Below are positions 16,423 through 26,139 of a stretch of DNA of 64,000 nucleotides, piece after piece. The notes under the pieces were generated by a model. It saw nothing but the letters and a program-made list of their open reading frames with translations, had not been told where the DNA came from and searched no databases. Source of the stretch: Opacimonas sp040514355. GTDB lineage: Bacteria; Pseudomonadota; Gammaproteobacteria; Enterobacterales; Alteromonadaceae. The stretch spans positions 1 through 64,000 of the forward strand of contig JBEVCF010000104.1 of the NCBI GenBank assembly GCA_040514355.1, in the 5' to 3' direction. The translations under genes were made by a program, and so were the position numbers. Position 1 is the first letter of the stretch, and each line of letters begins with the position of its first letter.

Positions 16423-19248
16423 TTACTTCAACATGGGTTTTAAGAAACGTCCCGTGTGCGAGACCTCACTCTCTGCGACCTGCTCAGGTGTGCCTTCCGC
16501 AATGATTTGACCACCGCCTGATCCGCCTTCCGGTCCAAGATCGACAATCCAATCGGCCGTCTTGATTACATCCAAGTTATGTTCAATCACCACCATGGTG
16601 TTACCGGCATCACGCAAGCGATGTAACACGAACATCAACTGCTTAATATCGTGGAAATGCAGACCAGTGGTGGGCTCATCTAAGATATACAAAGTTTGAC
16701 CGGTATCGCGCTTAGATAACTCTTTGGCGAGTTTCACCCGCTGCGCTTCACCACCAGACAAGGTCGTCGCGGCTTGGCCCAAACGAATATAAGATAAACC
16801 AACATCCATCAAAGTTTGCAGTTTGCGACTGATAGCAGGGATTGCATCGAAGAATTCACGCGCATCTTCTACCGTCATTTCCAAAATTTCATGAATATTT
16901 TTGCCTTTGAAACGGATCTCTAAGGTTTCGCGATTATAACGTTTGCCGGCACACACATCACAAGGCACATAGACGTCAGGTAAGAAGTGCATTTCAACTT
17001 TGATCACCCCGTCACCTTGGCACGCTTCACAACGCCCACCTTTGACATTAAAACTAAAGCGTCCTGCTTTGTACCCGCGCGAACGGGCTTCCTGAGTCCC
17101 AGCAAAAATCTCGCGGATCGGTGTAAAAATACCCGCATACGTCGCCGGATTGGAACGTGGCGTACGGCCGATGGGTGATTGATCAATATCCACCACCTTA
17201 TCCATCTTCTCCAAACCCGTGATTTTTTTATACGGGGCCGGCTCATTGGTCGTGGCTTTGTTTAGCTCGCGCTGTGCAATTTTATAAAACGTGTCGTTAA
17301 TCAGTGTCGATTTACCTGAACCAGACACCCCAGTCACACAGGTCATCAAGCCGGTCGGGATTTTTAATGTCACATCACGTAAGTTGTTTCCCGTTGCGCC
17401 TTCTAACACCACCCAACCATCTTTTTTGGGCTTGTTGCGCTTTTTGGGGACCTCGATCGCTTCTACACCAGATAAATACTTACCCGTCAAAGATTCTGGC
17501 GTATTTTTGATATCCTCGAGTGAGCCTTGTGCAATAATTTCACCACCGTGGACACCCGCGCCAGGACCAATATCAACAATGTAGTCGGCATCACGGATAG
17601 CATCCTCATCGTGCTCGACTACCAATACGGTATTACCCAAATCGCGAAGATGGCGCAACGTTTTCAAAAGGCGCTCGTTGTCGCGTTGATGCAGGCCAAT
17701 GGAAGGTTCATCCAAGACATACATGACGCCGACCAGACCTGCTCCAATCTGACTAGCAAGGCGAATACGCTGGGCTTCTCCACCAGATAGGGTATCGGCA
17801 CTGCGCTCTAGCGAAAGATAATTGAGACCAACATTGATCAAGAAATTCAAACGGTCTTGGATCTCTTTCAAAATCTTTTCCGCAATGGCTGCTTTTTGGC
17901 CGGTCAAGCTCAAATTCATAAAGAAATCACACGCTTGCGCAATCGACATATTCGCAACAACCGGTAAATTCGTCCCTTCAATAAAGACATTGCGTGCTTC
18001 TAGGCGCAAACGTGAGCCTTCACACGTTGAACAGGGTTGATTGGCTAAATATTTGGCTAGCTCATCACGCACTGAATTGGACTCGGTATCTTTGTAACGA
18101 CGCTCCATATTGGGAATAACCCCTTCAAAAGGGTGCTTGCGCTGCATAATATCGCCGCGTTCGTTGATGTACTTAAACGCAATCGCTTTTCCTTTCGAGC
18201 CATTTAAAATGACATCAACGGCTTTTTTGTCCAACTCTTTAAACGGTACATTTAGGTCAAAATCGTAATGTTCTGCTACCGCCTGAAGCATTTGAAAATA
18301 ATAAAAACTGCGTTTGTCCCAACCGCGAATAGCACCACCGGCTAAGCTGATATCCGGATTAGTCACCACGCGAGATGGGTCAAAAAACTGGCGCGTACCT
18401 AAGCCATCACAGGTTTGGCAAGCACCGGCTGGGTTATTGAATGAAAACAGTCGCGGTTCTAACTCAGCGATACTGTAGCCACAATGCGGACAGGCAAAAT
18501 TGGCTGAGAAAATAATCTCTTCGGCGTCCGGGTCGTCCATTAATGCCACCTTGGCATTACCAGCAGAGAGATTGAGTGCCGTTTCAAAAGACTCGGCTAA
18601 ACGCAGTTGCAAGTCATCACGCACCTTAAACCGATCCACCACCACTTCAATCGTGTGTTTTTTATGTAGCTCTAACGTCGGAGGATCGGAGAGATCGCAT
18701 ACTTCACCATCGATACGGGCACGGATAAACCCTTGGGCACTCAAGCTCTGGAGGGTATTGACGTGCTCGCCTTTACGGTTTTGGACCACCGGCGCCAATA
18801 ACATTAATTTAGTGCCCTCAGGCATGGCTAAGACACGGTCTACCATTTGCGAAATGGTCTGGGCATCTAACGCAACGTTATGCTCTGGACACTTTGGTGT
18901 GCCGACACGTGCAAATAAAAGCCGCAAATAATCGTAAATCTCGGTGATAGTACCGACGGTTGATCGTGGATTATGAGACGTGGATTTTTGTTCAATGGAT
19001 ATCGCTGGAGACAAGCCCTCTATGTGATCGACATCGGGTTTTTCCATCATTGACAAAAATTGGCGCGCATAAGCGGAAAGTGACTCAACGTATCGGCGTT
19101 GGCCTTCAGCGTACAGCGTATCAAATGCTAGAGAAGATTTACCAGAGCCTGACAAACCGGTAATGACAACCAGTTTATCACGGGGAAGATCGAGAGAAAT
19201 GTTCTTTAAATTATGGGTTCTCGCACCGCGTACTTCAATTTTATCCAT
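16423..19248 (-). CDS. uvrA: Excinuclease ABC subunit A
   Basis: A 941-residue damage-recognition ATPase of nucleotide excision repair. It has two ABC modules: Walker A GLSGSGKS at 31-38 and a second GVSGSGKS near residue 640, each with its signature LSGGEAQR and Walker B DEPSIGL or DEPTTGL. The zinc modules CPHCGY...CQTC and CEAC...CDVC are intact. E. coli UvrA has 940 residues. The frame is open 17 codons upstream, but the family N-terminus aligns at the ATG at 19248, which has TTGGA eight bases upstream. No LexA box was found in the 19249-19428 gap. Confidence 0.98.
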   Translation of the reverse strand: MDKIEVRGARTHNLKNISLDLPRDKLVVITGLSGSGKSSLAFDTLYAEGQRRYVESLSAYARQFLSMMEKPDVDHIEGLSPAISIEQKSTSHNPRSTVGTITEIYDYLRLLFARVGTPKCPEHNVALDAQTISQMVDRVLAMPEGTKLMLLAPVVQNRKGEHVNTLQSLSAQGFIRARIDGEVCDLSDPPTLELHKKHTIEVVVDRFKVRDDLQLRLAESFETALNLSAGNAKVALMDDPDAEEIIFSANFACPHCGYSIAELEPRLFSFNNPAGACQTCDGLGTRQFFDPSRVVTNPDISLAGGAIRGWDKRSFYYFQMLQAVAEHYDFDLNVPFKELDKKAVDVILNGSKGKAIAFKYINERGDIMQRKHPFEGVIPNMERRYKDTESNSVRDELAKYLANQPCSTCEGSRLRLEARNVFIEGTNLPVVANMSIAQACDFFMNLSLTGQKAAIAEKILKEIQDRLNFLINVGLNYLSLERSADTLSGGEAQRIRLASQIGAGLVGVMYVLDEPSIGLHQRDNERLLKTLRHLRDLGNTVLVVEHDEDAIRDADYIVDIGPGAGVHGGEIIAQGSLEDIKNTPESLTGKYLSGVEAIEVPKKRNKPKKDGWVVLEGATGNNLRDVTLKIPTGLMTCVTGVSGSGKSTLINDTFYKIAQRELNKATTNEPAPYKKITGLEKMDKVVDIDQSPIGRTPRSNPATYAGIFTPIREIFAGTQEARSRGYKAGRFSFNVKGGRCEACQGDGVIKVEMHFLPDVYVPCDVCAGKRYNRETLEIRFKGKNIHEILEMTVEDAREFFDAIPAISRKLQTLMDVGLSYIRLGQAATTLSGGEAQRVKLAKELSKRDTGQTLYILDEPTTGLHFHDIKQLMFVLHRLRDAGNTMVVIEHNLDVIKTADWIVDLGPEGGSGGGQIIAEGTPEQVAESEVSHTGRFLKPMLK

Positions 19249-19428
19249 GATGTCCAAATAGCTAAATGCTAAAAGATTAAGTATGCCATACCTAATCAAA
19301 AAAATAATATCTGTTTACGCGTTTCACATCCTTTTTGTTCACTCGACCATCCGCCTAAACTTCATCGATCGGCTTTTGCGTGAGTTGTGATAAAATAGAA
19401 TCAGTTTTTGGTGAAAATAGACATTTTT

Positions 19429-20772
19429 GTGAACGCAACAGAACTCAAAGCGGCTTTCTCCCTCGCGATTATTTATGTTTTACGCATGCTAGGCCTGTTT
19501 ATGGTCATGCCTGTGTTGGCGATCCTAACTGTTGACTATTCTGGATTTTCGGCATGGCATGTTGGCTTAGCGATTGGTGGGTATGGCTTGACACAAGCTA
19601 TTTTGCAGATCCCCTTTGGTATGTTGTCAGATAAACTGGGGCGTAAACCAGTGATTGTGCTGGGCCTAATGTTGTTTGCTGTAGGCTCTTTGATTGCAGG
19701 TGTAGCGGAGGATATGACGACGCTCATTATCGGACGTGTACTTCAAGGTGCAGGCGCAATTGCAGGTGCAGTCATGGCCCTGGCAGCAGATGTAACGCGA
19801 GAAGAACACCGTACCAAAGTGATGGCGATTATTGGCATCGCCATTGGCTGTTCTTTCTATTTAGCCTTACTACTTGGCCCCATTCTAGCCGATGATTATG
19901 GCCTGTCGGGGCTGTTCTTGATCACCGCAGCACTGAGTGTATTTGGTATTGCCCTTGTCGTATTTGTCGTTCCATCCGCGGTCAATATTGCACCGAGTGC
20001 AGAAACGCTGCCTCGCAAAGATTTTGTCTTAGGGTTATTAAGACATAAAGAGCTCTCATTGCTCAATATTAGCGTGTGTCTTTTACACCTGTTTATCACC
20101 ATTTTATTTATTCAAATTCCCACCCTTTTGACCGACTTGGGAGTGGGTTTAGAGGCACAGTGGACGGTGTATTTACCCGTCCTATTAGCCTCCATTATCG
20201 GGTTAATCGTGTTGATGGGCGCCGCACGGAAACAAGCTAAAGCGGTCATGAGTGTCAGCATCGTGATGATGATCAGTTGTTTCGCGGGTCTTGCGTTATT
20301 CGATGGGGCCTTATCGCTGTACTCGCTATGTGCCTTGATTTTAGTATTTTTTATAGGTTTCAATTACTTAGAAGCTAATACTCCTGCACTCGTATCCTCA
20401 ATCGCACCTGCCGGTAAGAAAGGTACAGCCATGGGGATTTATGCTAGCTTTCAGTTTTTTGGTGCTTTTTTAGGCGGGATGATTTCTGGTCTTATGACGA
20501 GTAGCTTTTCGATTAATGCGCTTTATACTGTGTGCATCGGGCTTGGCATTGTATGGCTGATTTTAATCCTAAGTTTACATAGCCAACCACGCGTAAAAAG
20601 AGTTACACTTACGATTAATTTACAGAACAAAACTGTCGCAGAATTAGCAACGAGTTTAGGGGCATTAGCCGGCGTTAAAGACATCACGATTGTCGCTGCA
20701 GAGCAAGCCGCTTATCTCAAAGTGGATGCCAAAACATTTGAAATCGCTAAAGCGCGCGCAGTCTTACAATAA
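19429..20772 (+). CDS. YajR-like MFS transporter with C-terminal YAM domain
   Basis: A major facilitator superfamily protein with twelve predicted membrane segments followed by a soluble domain of about 70 residues. The motif A loop DKLGRKPVI, LQGAGAIAGAVMALAADVTRE and GKKGTAMGIYASFQFFGAFLGG closely follow E. coli YajR, and the C-terminal beta-alpha repeat ending AAYLKVDAK matches its ferredoxin-like YAM domain. Probably a proton-driven exporter; substrate unknown. GTG at 19429 is chosen with GGTGA 14 bases upstream; TTG 19408 and GTG 19411 are in-frame alternatives, close to a TAAAAT box (19391-19396). It lies between uvrA and ssb, which are directly divergent in E. coli. Confidence 0.88.
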   Translation: MNATELKAAFSLAIIYVLRMLGLFMVMPVLAILTVDYSGFSAWHVGLAIGGYGLTQAILQIPFGMLSDKLGRKPVIVLGLMLFAVGSLIAGVAEDMTTLIIGRVLQGAGAIAGAVMALAADVTREEHRTKVMAIIGIAIGCSFYLALLLGPILADDYGLSGLFLITAALSVFGIALVVFVVPSAVNIAPSAETLPRKDFVLGLLRHKELSLLNISVCLLHLFITILFIQIPTLLTDLGVGLEAQWTVYLPVLLASIIGLIVLMGAARKQAKAVMSVSIVMMISCFAGLALFDGALSLYSLCALILVFFIGFNYLEANTPALVSSIAPAGKKGTAMGIYASFQFFGAFLGGMISGLMTSSFSINALYTVCIGLGIVWLILILSLHSQPRVKRVTLTINLQNKTVAELATSLGALAGVKDITIVAAEQAAYLKVDAKTFEIAKARAVLQ

Positions 20773-20793
20773 TTATTAGAACAGAGGTGAATC

Positions 20794-21315
20794 ATGGCTT
20801 CAAAAGGCGTAAATAAAGTAATCCTAGTGGGTAATTTAGGACAAGATCCTGAAGTGCGTGTTATGGGCAATGGTGGCTCTGTTGCTAATTTAAGTATCGC
20901 AACCAGCGAAAGTTGGAAGGACCAGCAAGGCCAGCAACAAGAGCGTACCGAATGGCACCGCGTGGTTATGTATCGCCGTTTGGCGGAGATTGCGGGGGAA
21001 TACCTCAAAAAAGGCTCCCAAGTTTACCTTGAAGGCAAACTGCAAACCCGTAAATGGCAAGACCAATCTGGTAACGATCGCTACACAACTGAAATCGTCG
21101 CGGACCAAATGCAGATGCTTGGCGGTCGCAATCAAAATAGCGGTGGTGCTTATCAAGCTCCCAACGATAACTTCAATCAAGGTGGTGGTAACTACCAGGG
21201 CGGCAACCAAGCTAATCAAGGTGGCGGTTATCAAAAACCTAACAATCCACCTGCACAACAGCCAAAACCGTTACAAGAACCTGATTTCGATTTTGACGAT
21301 GATATCCCGTTCTAA
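20794..21315 (+). CDS. ssb: Single-stranded DNA-binding protein
   Basis: A 173-residue SSB. The OB fold spans residues 1-110 (MASKGVNKVILVGNLGQDPEVR, SWKDQ, TEWHRVV). A Gly/Asn/Gln-rich disordered linker (about 112-160) follows, and the acidic tip DFDDDIPF at the C-terminus binds partners such as RecQ, RecG and exonuclease I. AGAGGTGA lies just before the ATG. Only 21 bases separate it from the MFS gene, so part of its transcription may come from upstream. A strong terminator follows. Confidence 0.98.
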   Translation: MASKGVNKVILVGNLGQDPEVRVMGNGGSVANLSIATSESWKDQQGQQQERTEWHRVVMYRRLAEIAGEYLKKGSQVYLEGKLQTRKWQDQSGNDRYTTEIVADQMQMLGGRNQNSGGAYQAPNDNFNQGGGNYQGGNQANQGGGYQKPNNPPAQQPKPLQEPDFDFDDDIPF

Positions 21316-21373
21316 ACGTTATCTAGTTCAAGACAATTTTTTAAACTTTTAAAACTTGTCTGAAACCAAATAC

Positions 21374-21420
21374 AAAACCCAAGCAGTTCTTGAATGAAAA
21401 TTTAGATGCTTGGGTTTTTT
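21374..21420 (+). terminator. Rho-independent terminator after ssb
   Basis: A 12-bp perfect stem, AAAACCCAAGCA (21374-21385) with TGCTTGGGTTTT (21407-21418), a 21-base loop and six T at the end. The A-rich left flank means it could also stop the leftward amylase-family transcript. Confidence 0.8.
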
Positions 21421-21534
21421 ATCGACATTTTGTAATCCAATAGGTTAGTGCTAGTTAACGTACTCGATAAAAACCCAAAAGTTGTGATGGATAGCCTGCG
21501 ATAAGCATATTATTTGCGATATGGCATACAACCA

Positions 21535-23823
21535 TCATCGCCACACCAACACACTTTGGTCTGCCAGCATCGTCACCTCAGTATTTAGGTTCAACCCAGA
21601 CCACAACACTGTGCTAGCGTCAGTGAACTCAGCCGGCAAAGCTTGTGTATCCATGCTGTAGTTAATTGCCACATACACCCTATCATCGCCAAGCTCACGA
21701 CTGAACACCAAAACAGGTGCGTTATCGGCACTATGTACCGTGATTTCACCCGTACTCAAAATGGGCTGAGCTTGACGCAAAGCATATAGGCTTTGATACC
21801 AATGATATAGGCTATCTGATTCAGCTGATTGCGCTTCGACATTATTTTGCGCAAAGTTAGCCGATAGTGCTCTGAAGGGCGTGCGCGTCGAAAAACCCGC
21901 GTGTTGCGCATTGTTATTCCAGCTCATAGGGGTTCGCAGTGCGTGATCGCCTTGTAAACCATTCCCCCCTGCTAAACCAATTTCTTCACCATAATAGGTA
22001 AAGGGGGCATTAGACGCCAACAAATATGTCGCAGCAGCGAGTCGGTATTGTCCCATATTGCCGTTGAGTTGATTGTAAATCCGCACACCAGCGAAGGCAT
22101 CGTGATTGGCCAAAATCAGTGGCATAGCATCGTGATTCGCTTCACGCATTTCATTGGTCATACTTGGCAAAGCGCGCTGGGCGCGCACCGAATCCAAAAT
22201 CGCATGGCCTGCTGCAAAGTTAAAGGCCGCGCCACAAGCAGATGGAGAAGCCATTTGCCGGAACTGACCAGGCGCCTCACAAACAATATAGATATTGTCA
22301 TAGTCCTGCACGCCCTCACGCAAAACATGCATTATATCTAAGTTTTCTGGTTGATTTTCCAAACGACCAGGGCCGTTTTCGACCAATACACCGACCGCAT
22401 CAAAACGAAATCCATCCACGCCCTTGTTAAGCCAAAACCGCATACTGTTTTGATGATATGCAATTACGTCCGGGTTCCGTAGGTTAAAATCCGGCATCCT
22501 GTCAGTGAAGGCACCATAATACACCCCGTATTGGCTATTACGCCAAGGTGTGCGTCCCCATAGCTGCCAGTCATTGGCTACCGTGTCTCGCCAAATAAAC
22601 CAATCCCGATAAGCATTATCCGCCGAACTAGCGGCATCTAAAAATAGAGGATTCTGACTCGCCGCATGGTTGACAACATAATCAATAATAATCGCTATAC
22701 CATAGCGTTCAGCCTCTGCTAACAAACGCTCAAAATCAGCCATCGTGCCATAGTCACTTTCCACAGCACGATAATCTTGCGTTTCATAACCGTGGTCGTT
22801 ATCCGCACTTTCCATAATCGGCATTAACCACAACCCCGTGATCCCCAGTTCGGCTAAATACGGTAAACGCTCTGTTAAACCATTAAAATCGCCGATTCCA
22901 TCACCATCTGAATCTTGATAACCGCGGACGTAGATCTCCATCCAGTTCGCCGATTCATACCAGCCTTCTGGGTGCGTCGAGGCCGGTTGATTGACTGGCA
23001 CAGTAGACAAATCCAACGCAGCGACGGCATTGCCTTTAGTCGCTCGTAACTCGGCTAGTGCTTCGCGCGCCTCGGCCTCATCGGCAAATGGTGTAGCTGT
23101 AATGCCAGCTCCGATAGCTGCCACGCGATCTTCAACGACCCATACCGTATCGCCAAACTCACTGGGTCGCAGGATCAGATCATAATTAGGACTCTTTAAA
23201 TCACCAAAGTGTACTATGAAGCTAAAGATGGCTGTTTCATCCTGAATCGGCACCTCCCAATACGCATAATCACTTTCTATACGCGTTGGTGGCAGCGGAG
23301 TTTGCCACGTTGTCTCCATCTGCGGTTCGATAGCCTCACCCCACAAATGCAACCCCCAACCTGCATAACGTTCAGAAGAATGCAGGTAATACACTTTCAT
23401 CACTTCAATCTCATTAGATGGCACAGGGTCAGGATTGGCGCTAGCTATTTGCGTCACGGCTACTAAGCGGTTTTGCGTGGTTTGGGCTGTGCCATCTGAG
23501 ACACGTAATGTGGCACTATAACTACCATTGGCGCTCACTTGAAACGTCACAGCTTGACCAGATTGACAGTTACTCAAGCTACGCGAAGCCGGCTCAGCAG
23601 AAGACATACTCACCTCACAAGTAAGCGCATCATTGTCAGCATCAGAGATTTGCCAGCTCAATTGCACCAAGCCCTGTTGAGAAATGCTATCGACATTAAA
23701 AGCACTGACCGCGGGAGCGGTGTTTTTCGGGGGATTAGGTTGGGGAGGCTTTGGACTACCACCGCCATTTCCTCCACCACAAGCAACGAGTAGCCACAGC
23801 AAACATAAACTTAAATACCGCAT
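21535..23823 (-). CDS. GH13 alpha-amylase-family lipoprotein with CBM41-like module
   Basis: A 762-residue alpha-glucan hydrolase. A lipobox LVAC gives acylated C15, followed by a Gly/Pro linker; then an Ig- or cadherin-like domain (about 35-125), a CBM41 (pullulanase-type) starch-binding module (about 140-235, VKVYYLHSSERYAGWGLHLWG), and the GH13 barrel from about 290. Catalytic blocks: DYVVNH (381-386), nucleophile D475 (GFRFDAV), acid/base E516 (IVCEAPG) and the NHD transition-state Asp (573-575). A C-terminal beta domain closes it. Likely surface or outer-membrane anchored, cutting starch, pullulan or maltodextrins. Exact specificity within GH13 cannot be fixed by eye. Confidence 0.9.
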   Translation of the reverse strand: MRYLSLCLLWLLVACGGGNGGGSPKPPQPNPPKNTAPAVSAFNVDSISQQGLVQLSWQISDADNDALTCEVSMSSAEPASRSLSNCQSGQAVTFQVSANGSYSATLRVSDGTAQTTQNRLVAVTQIASANPDPVPSNEIEVMKVYYLHSSERYAGWGLHLWGEAIEPQMETTWQTPLPPTRIESDYAYWEVPIQDETAIFSFIVHFGDLKSPNYDLILRPSEFGDTVWVVEDRVAAIGAGITATPFADEAEAREALAELRATKGNAVAALDLSTVPVNQPASTHPEGWYESANWMEIYVRGYQDSDGDGIGDFNGLTERLPYLAELGITGLWLMPIMESADNDHGYETQDYRAVESDYGTMADFERLLAEAERYGIAIIIDYVVNHAASQNPLFLDAASSADNAYRDWFIWRDTVANDWQLWGRTPWRNSQYGVYYGAFTDRMPDFNLRNPDVIAYHQNSMRFWLNKGVDGFRFDAVGVLVENGPGRLENQPENLDIMHVLREGVQDYDNIYIVCEAPGQFRQMASPSACGAAFNFAAGHAILDSVRAQRALPSMTNEMREANHDAMPLILANHDAFAGVRIYNQLNGNMGQYRLAAATYLLASNAPFTYYGEEIGLAGGNGLQGDHALRTPMSWNNNAQHAGFSTRTPFRALSANFAQNNVEAQSAESDSLYHWYQSLYALRQAQPILSTGEITVHSADNAPVLVFSRELGDDRVYVAINYSMDTQALPAEFTDASTVLWSGLNLNTEVTMLADQSVLVWR

Positions 23824-23899
23824 ATTCTTTCCAAAACTCTAGCCAAATTAATCATCCATAGCGTATGCTAGGATTATATCACAAAAATATATCATCATT

Positions 23900-24358
23900 A
23901 TGCATTTTACGAATACTACCGCACCTGCTATCAAACGCATTGCATTGGTTGCTCACGACAACATGAAACCGGTTTTGGCCAGATGGTGTAAAGCACATGA
24001 AACCATTCTCAAAGACCATCAACTTTGGGCGACCGGTACCACGGGTAGTGTCATAGAACACGAGAGTGAATTAGTTACTAAGCGTTTATTAAGTGGCCCG
24101 ATGGGTGGCGATCAGCAGATTGGTGCGTTTATCGCGGAACAAAAAATTGATGTGCTTATCTTCTTTTGGGATCCCTTAGCATCGATGCCCCATGATCCGG
24201 ATATCAAAGCCTTGTTGAGAATTGCGGCCGTGTGGAATATTCCCGTTGCGTGTAATCCAGCATCCGCAGATTTATTAGTAAGCTCGCCATTATTGAACAA
24301 GGCGTATGAATATCGCATTCCTGATTATTCCGCATATGAGCAAAACCGCAATGCCTAA
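23900..24358 (+). CDS. mgsA: Methylglyoxal synthase
   Basis: A 152-residue enzyme converting dihydroxyacetone phosphate to methylglyoxal and phosphate, a bypass relieving sugar-phosphate stress. All residues known from the E. coli enzyme are at the same positions: H19, D20, D71 (GGDQQ), D91 (WDP), H98 and D101 (PHDPD). The GTTGS phosphate loop is intact. Length matches E. coli (152). It diverges from the amylase-family gene (76 bases between starts) and converges on the SRPBCC gene with 71 bases and no clear terminator. Confidence 0.97.
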   Translation: MHFTNTTAPAIKRIALVAHDNMKPVLARWCKAHETILKDHQLWATGTTGSVIEHESELVTKRLLSGPMGGDQQIGAFIAEQKIDVLIFFWDPLASMPHDPDIKALLRIAAVWNIPVACNPASADLLVSSPLLNKAYEYRIPDYSAYEQNRNA

Positions 24359-24429
24359 ACTTTGATTTGTAGCACGATAACTGTGTGCCAATGAGTAGTA
24401 ATCTTCATTATGTTCCAACGGCTGTATAC

Positions 24430-24864
24430 TTATGCCTGTTCGATACCTTTTAAGATCCCACCAAAGGCTCCACCAATTCGGGATTGCAGTATTTTGTCAA
24501 ATACCGGCCCCAAAATAGGCATGGTGTGATACCCCGCCGTTTCCCACTCGACCTTCGTACCCATCCCATGCTGAGTCAGTGTGATCTCTCCTTTGGTATG
24601 ATGAATATGAAACGGTTTTGACGCAGTGATGTGGTAATGCATCCGAAATGGCCGTTCAAATTCGGTGATCTCTTCGATAAATTCTAAGGGGCCAGCCCCA
24701 ATTTTTCTGACCGCACCTTTACCATTGCGCTCTTGCGTACCCTCGGAAAGCAATTCTGCGACTTTTACCCCCTTAAATTGAGTGTATCCTGCATGGTCAG
24801 ATAAATAACGGAACACTTCTTGAATTGGTTTATTGATGACGCGCTCTACTCTTGCAGCAAACAT
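24430..24864 (-). CDS. SRPBCC family protein (polyketide cyclase-like)
   Basis: A 144-residue START/SRPBCC-fold protein. The opening strand MFAARVERVINKPIQEVFRYL and the late helix GPVFDKILQSRIGGAFGGILKGIEQA are typical of the polyketide-cyclase-2/CoxG-like group that binds hydrophobic ligands in a deep cavity. No catalytic residue can be assigned. The frame is open across the N run to 25002, but that part is low-complexity intergenic sequence; the ATG at 24864 starts the recognisable fold. Function unknown. Confidence 0.8.
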   Translation of the reverse strand: MFAARVERVINKPIQEVFRYLSDHAGYTQFKGVKVAELLSEGTQERNGKGAVRKIGAGPLEFIEEITEFERPFRMHYHITASKPFHIHHTKGEITLTQHGMGTKVEWETAGYHTMPILGPVFDKILQSRIGGAFGGILKGIEQA

Positions 24865-24983
24865 AATGGTTAAGACCTCATGATAGATTGGGATGGTTGA
24901 GTATATGAGGATTGTGTTATCGATGCCAATGGTCACTGCAATAGACATGGCAAATGAAGTTATTTTTTTATCTAAAAATCTGT

Positions 24984-24993
24984 NNNNNNNNNN
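24984..24993. other. Assembly gap (ten N)
   Basis: Ten N lie in the divergent region between the SRPBCC gene and mreB. The flanks share no repeat, so the real distance and any mreB promoter sequence here are unknown. Confidence 0.95.
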
Positions 24994-25057
24994 CCTTGGC
25001 AACTTACCATAAAATAAATGCTCTTAATTTAATAACAACACACCTCACGGGCCAGTC

Positions 25058-26101
25058 ATGTTCAAAAAGCTACGCGGTATTTTTTCAAATGATCTGTCTA
25101 TCGATCTCGGTACAGCCAACACCCTCATTTATGTAAAAGACCAAGGTATCGTGTTGAACGAACCCTCTGTAGTCGCTATTCGCAAAGAACGTGTTGGGTC
25201 GCCCCGCAGCGTTGCTGCCGTCGGTAGTGAAGCAAAGAAAATGCTTGGTCGTACACCTGGGAATATTGAAGCGATTCGTCCGATGAAAGATGGAGTGATT
25301 GCCGACTTTAACGTCACAGAAAAGATGTTGCAGTATTTTATTAAACAAGTGCATGACAACAATTTCTTACGCCCCTCCCCTCGTGTGTTAGTGTGCGTCC
25401 CATGTGGCTCAACCCAAGTAGAACGTCGTGCGATTAAAGAATCAGCAGAAGGTGCGGGTGCTCGTGATGTTTATTTAATAGATGAACCCATGGCTGCCGC
25501 GATTGGATCGGGTTTGCCGGTTTCAGAACCGACCGGTTCAATGGTAGTCGATATCGGCGGTGGGACCACAGAAGTTGCGATTATTTCACTGAATGGTGTT
25601 GTATATTCATCATCGGTGCGCATCGGTGGCGATAAATTTGATGAAGCGATCATCTCCTATATCCGCCGCAACTTCGGTTCGTTAATCGGTGAAGCGACTG
25701 CTGAGCGTATCAAGCACGAAATTGGCGCAGCGTATCCTGGTGATGAAGTCAAAGAAATTGAAGTACGCGGTCGTAACCTCGCAGAGGGTGTACCTCGCAG
25801 TTTTACCCTGAACTCCAATGAAATCCTTGAAGCGTTACAAGAGCCTCTTTCGGGGATCGTTTCTGCTGTTATGGTTGCACTCGAACAATCTCCACCAGAA
25901 TTGGCATCTGATATTTCAGAACACGGCATGGTATTAACTGGCGGTGGTGCATTGCTAAAAGACTTAGATCGCTTGTTAATGGAAGAAACGGGGATCCCTG
26001 TAGTAGTTGCAGATGATCCATTAACCTGTGTAGCGCGTGGTGGTGGCATGGCCTTTGACATGATAGACCTTCACGGTGGCGATTTATTCACTGACGAATG
26101 A
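25058..26101 (+). CDS. mreB: Rod shape-determining protein MreB
   Basis: A 347-residue bacterial actin that organises the elongasome along the inner membrane. The N-terminal amphipathic segment (MFKKLRGIFS) precedes the nucleotide-binding phosphate-1 loop SIDLGTANTLIYV; phosphate-2 VVDIGGGTTEVAII and the adenosine motif LTGGGALL follow. The length is exactly that of E. coli MreB. First gene of the mreBCD-rng-yhdP series; a UUCG-capped hairpin lies directly after its stop codon. Confidence 0.98.
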   Translation: MFKKLRGIFSNDLSIDLGTANTLIYVKDQGIVLNEPSVVAIRKERVGSPRSVAAVGSEAKKMLGRTPGNIEAIRPMKDGVIADFNVTEKMLQYFIKQVHDNNFLRPSPRVLVCVPCGSTQVERRAIKESAEGAGARDVYLIDEPMAAAIGSGLPVSEPTGSMVVDIGGGTTEVAIISLNGVVYSSSVRIGGDKFDEAIISYIRRNFGSLIGEATAERIKHEIGAAYPGDEVKEIEVRGRNLAEGVPRSFTLNSNEILEALQEPLSGIVSAVMVALEQSPPELASDISEHGMVLTGGGALLKDLDRLLMEETGIPVVVADDPLTCVARGGGMAFDMIDLHGGDLFTDE

Positions 26102-26109
26102 ATATAGAT

Positions 26110-26129
26110 AAGGCAACTTCGGTTGCCTT
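26110..26129 (+). promoter_or_regulatory. Eight-bp hairpin with UUCG tetraloop between mreB and mreC
   Basis: AAGGCAAC (26110-26117), loop TTCG, GTTGCCTT (26122-26129), a perfect stem starting nine bases after the mreB stop. Only a weak T-rich tail follows. It may act as an attenuator, a 3'-end stabiliser for monocistronic mreB RNA, or both. Confidence 0.6.
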
Positions 26130-26139
26130 CTTAACTAAT

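Noticed and set aside
19249..19428. LexA box between uvrA and the MFS gene
   Set aside because: CTGT occurs near 19312, but the matching ACAG half is absent.
21497..21528. Imperfect direct repeat (TGCGATA-type) beside the amylase-family 3' end
   Set aside because: Only two copies, short and diverged; no sign of a CRISPR or mobile element.
24864..25002. N-terminal extension of the SRPBCC gene across the N run
   Set aside because: It reads through the gap and A/T-rich intergenic sequence; the recognised fold starts at MFAAR (24864).
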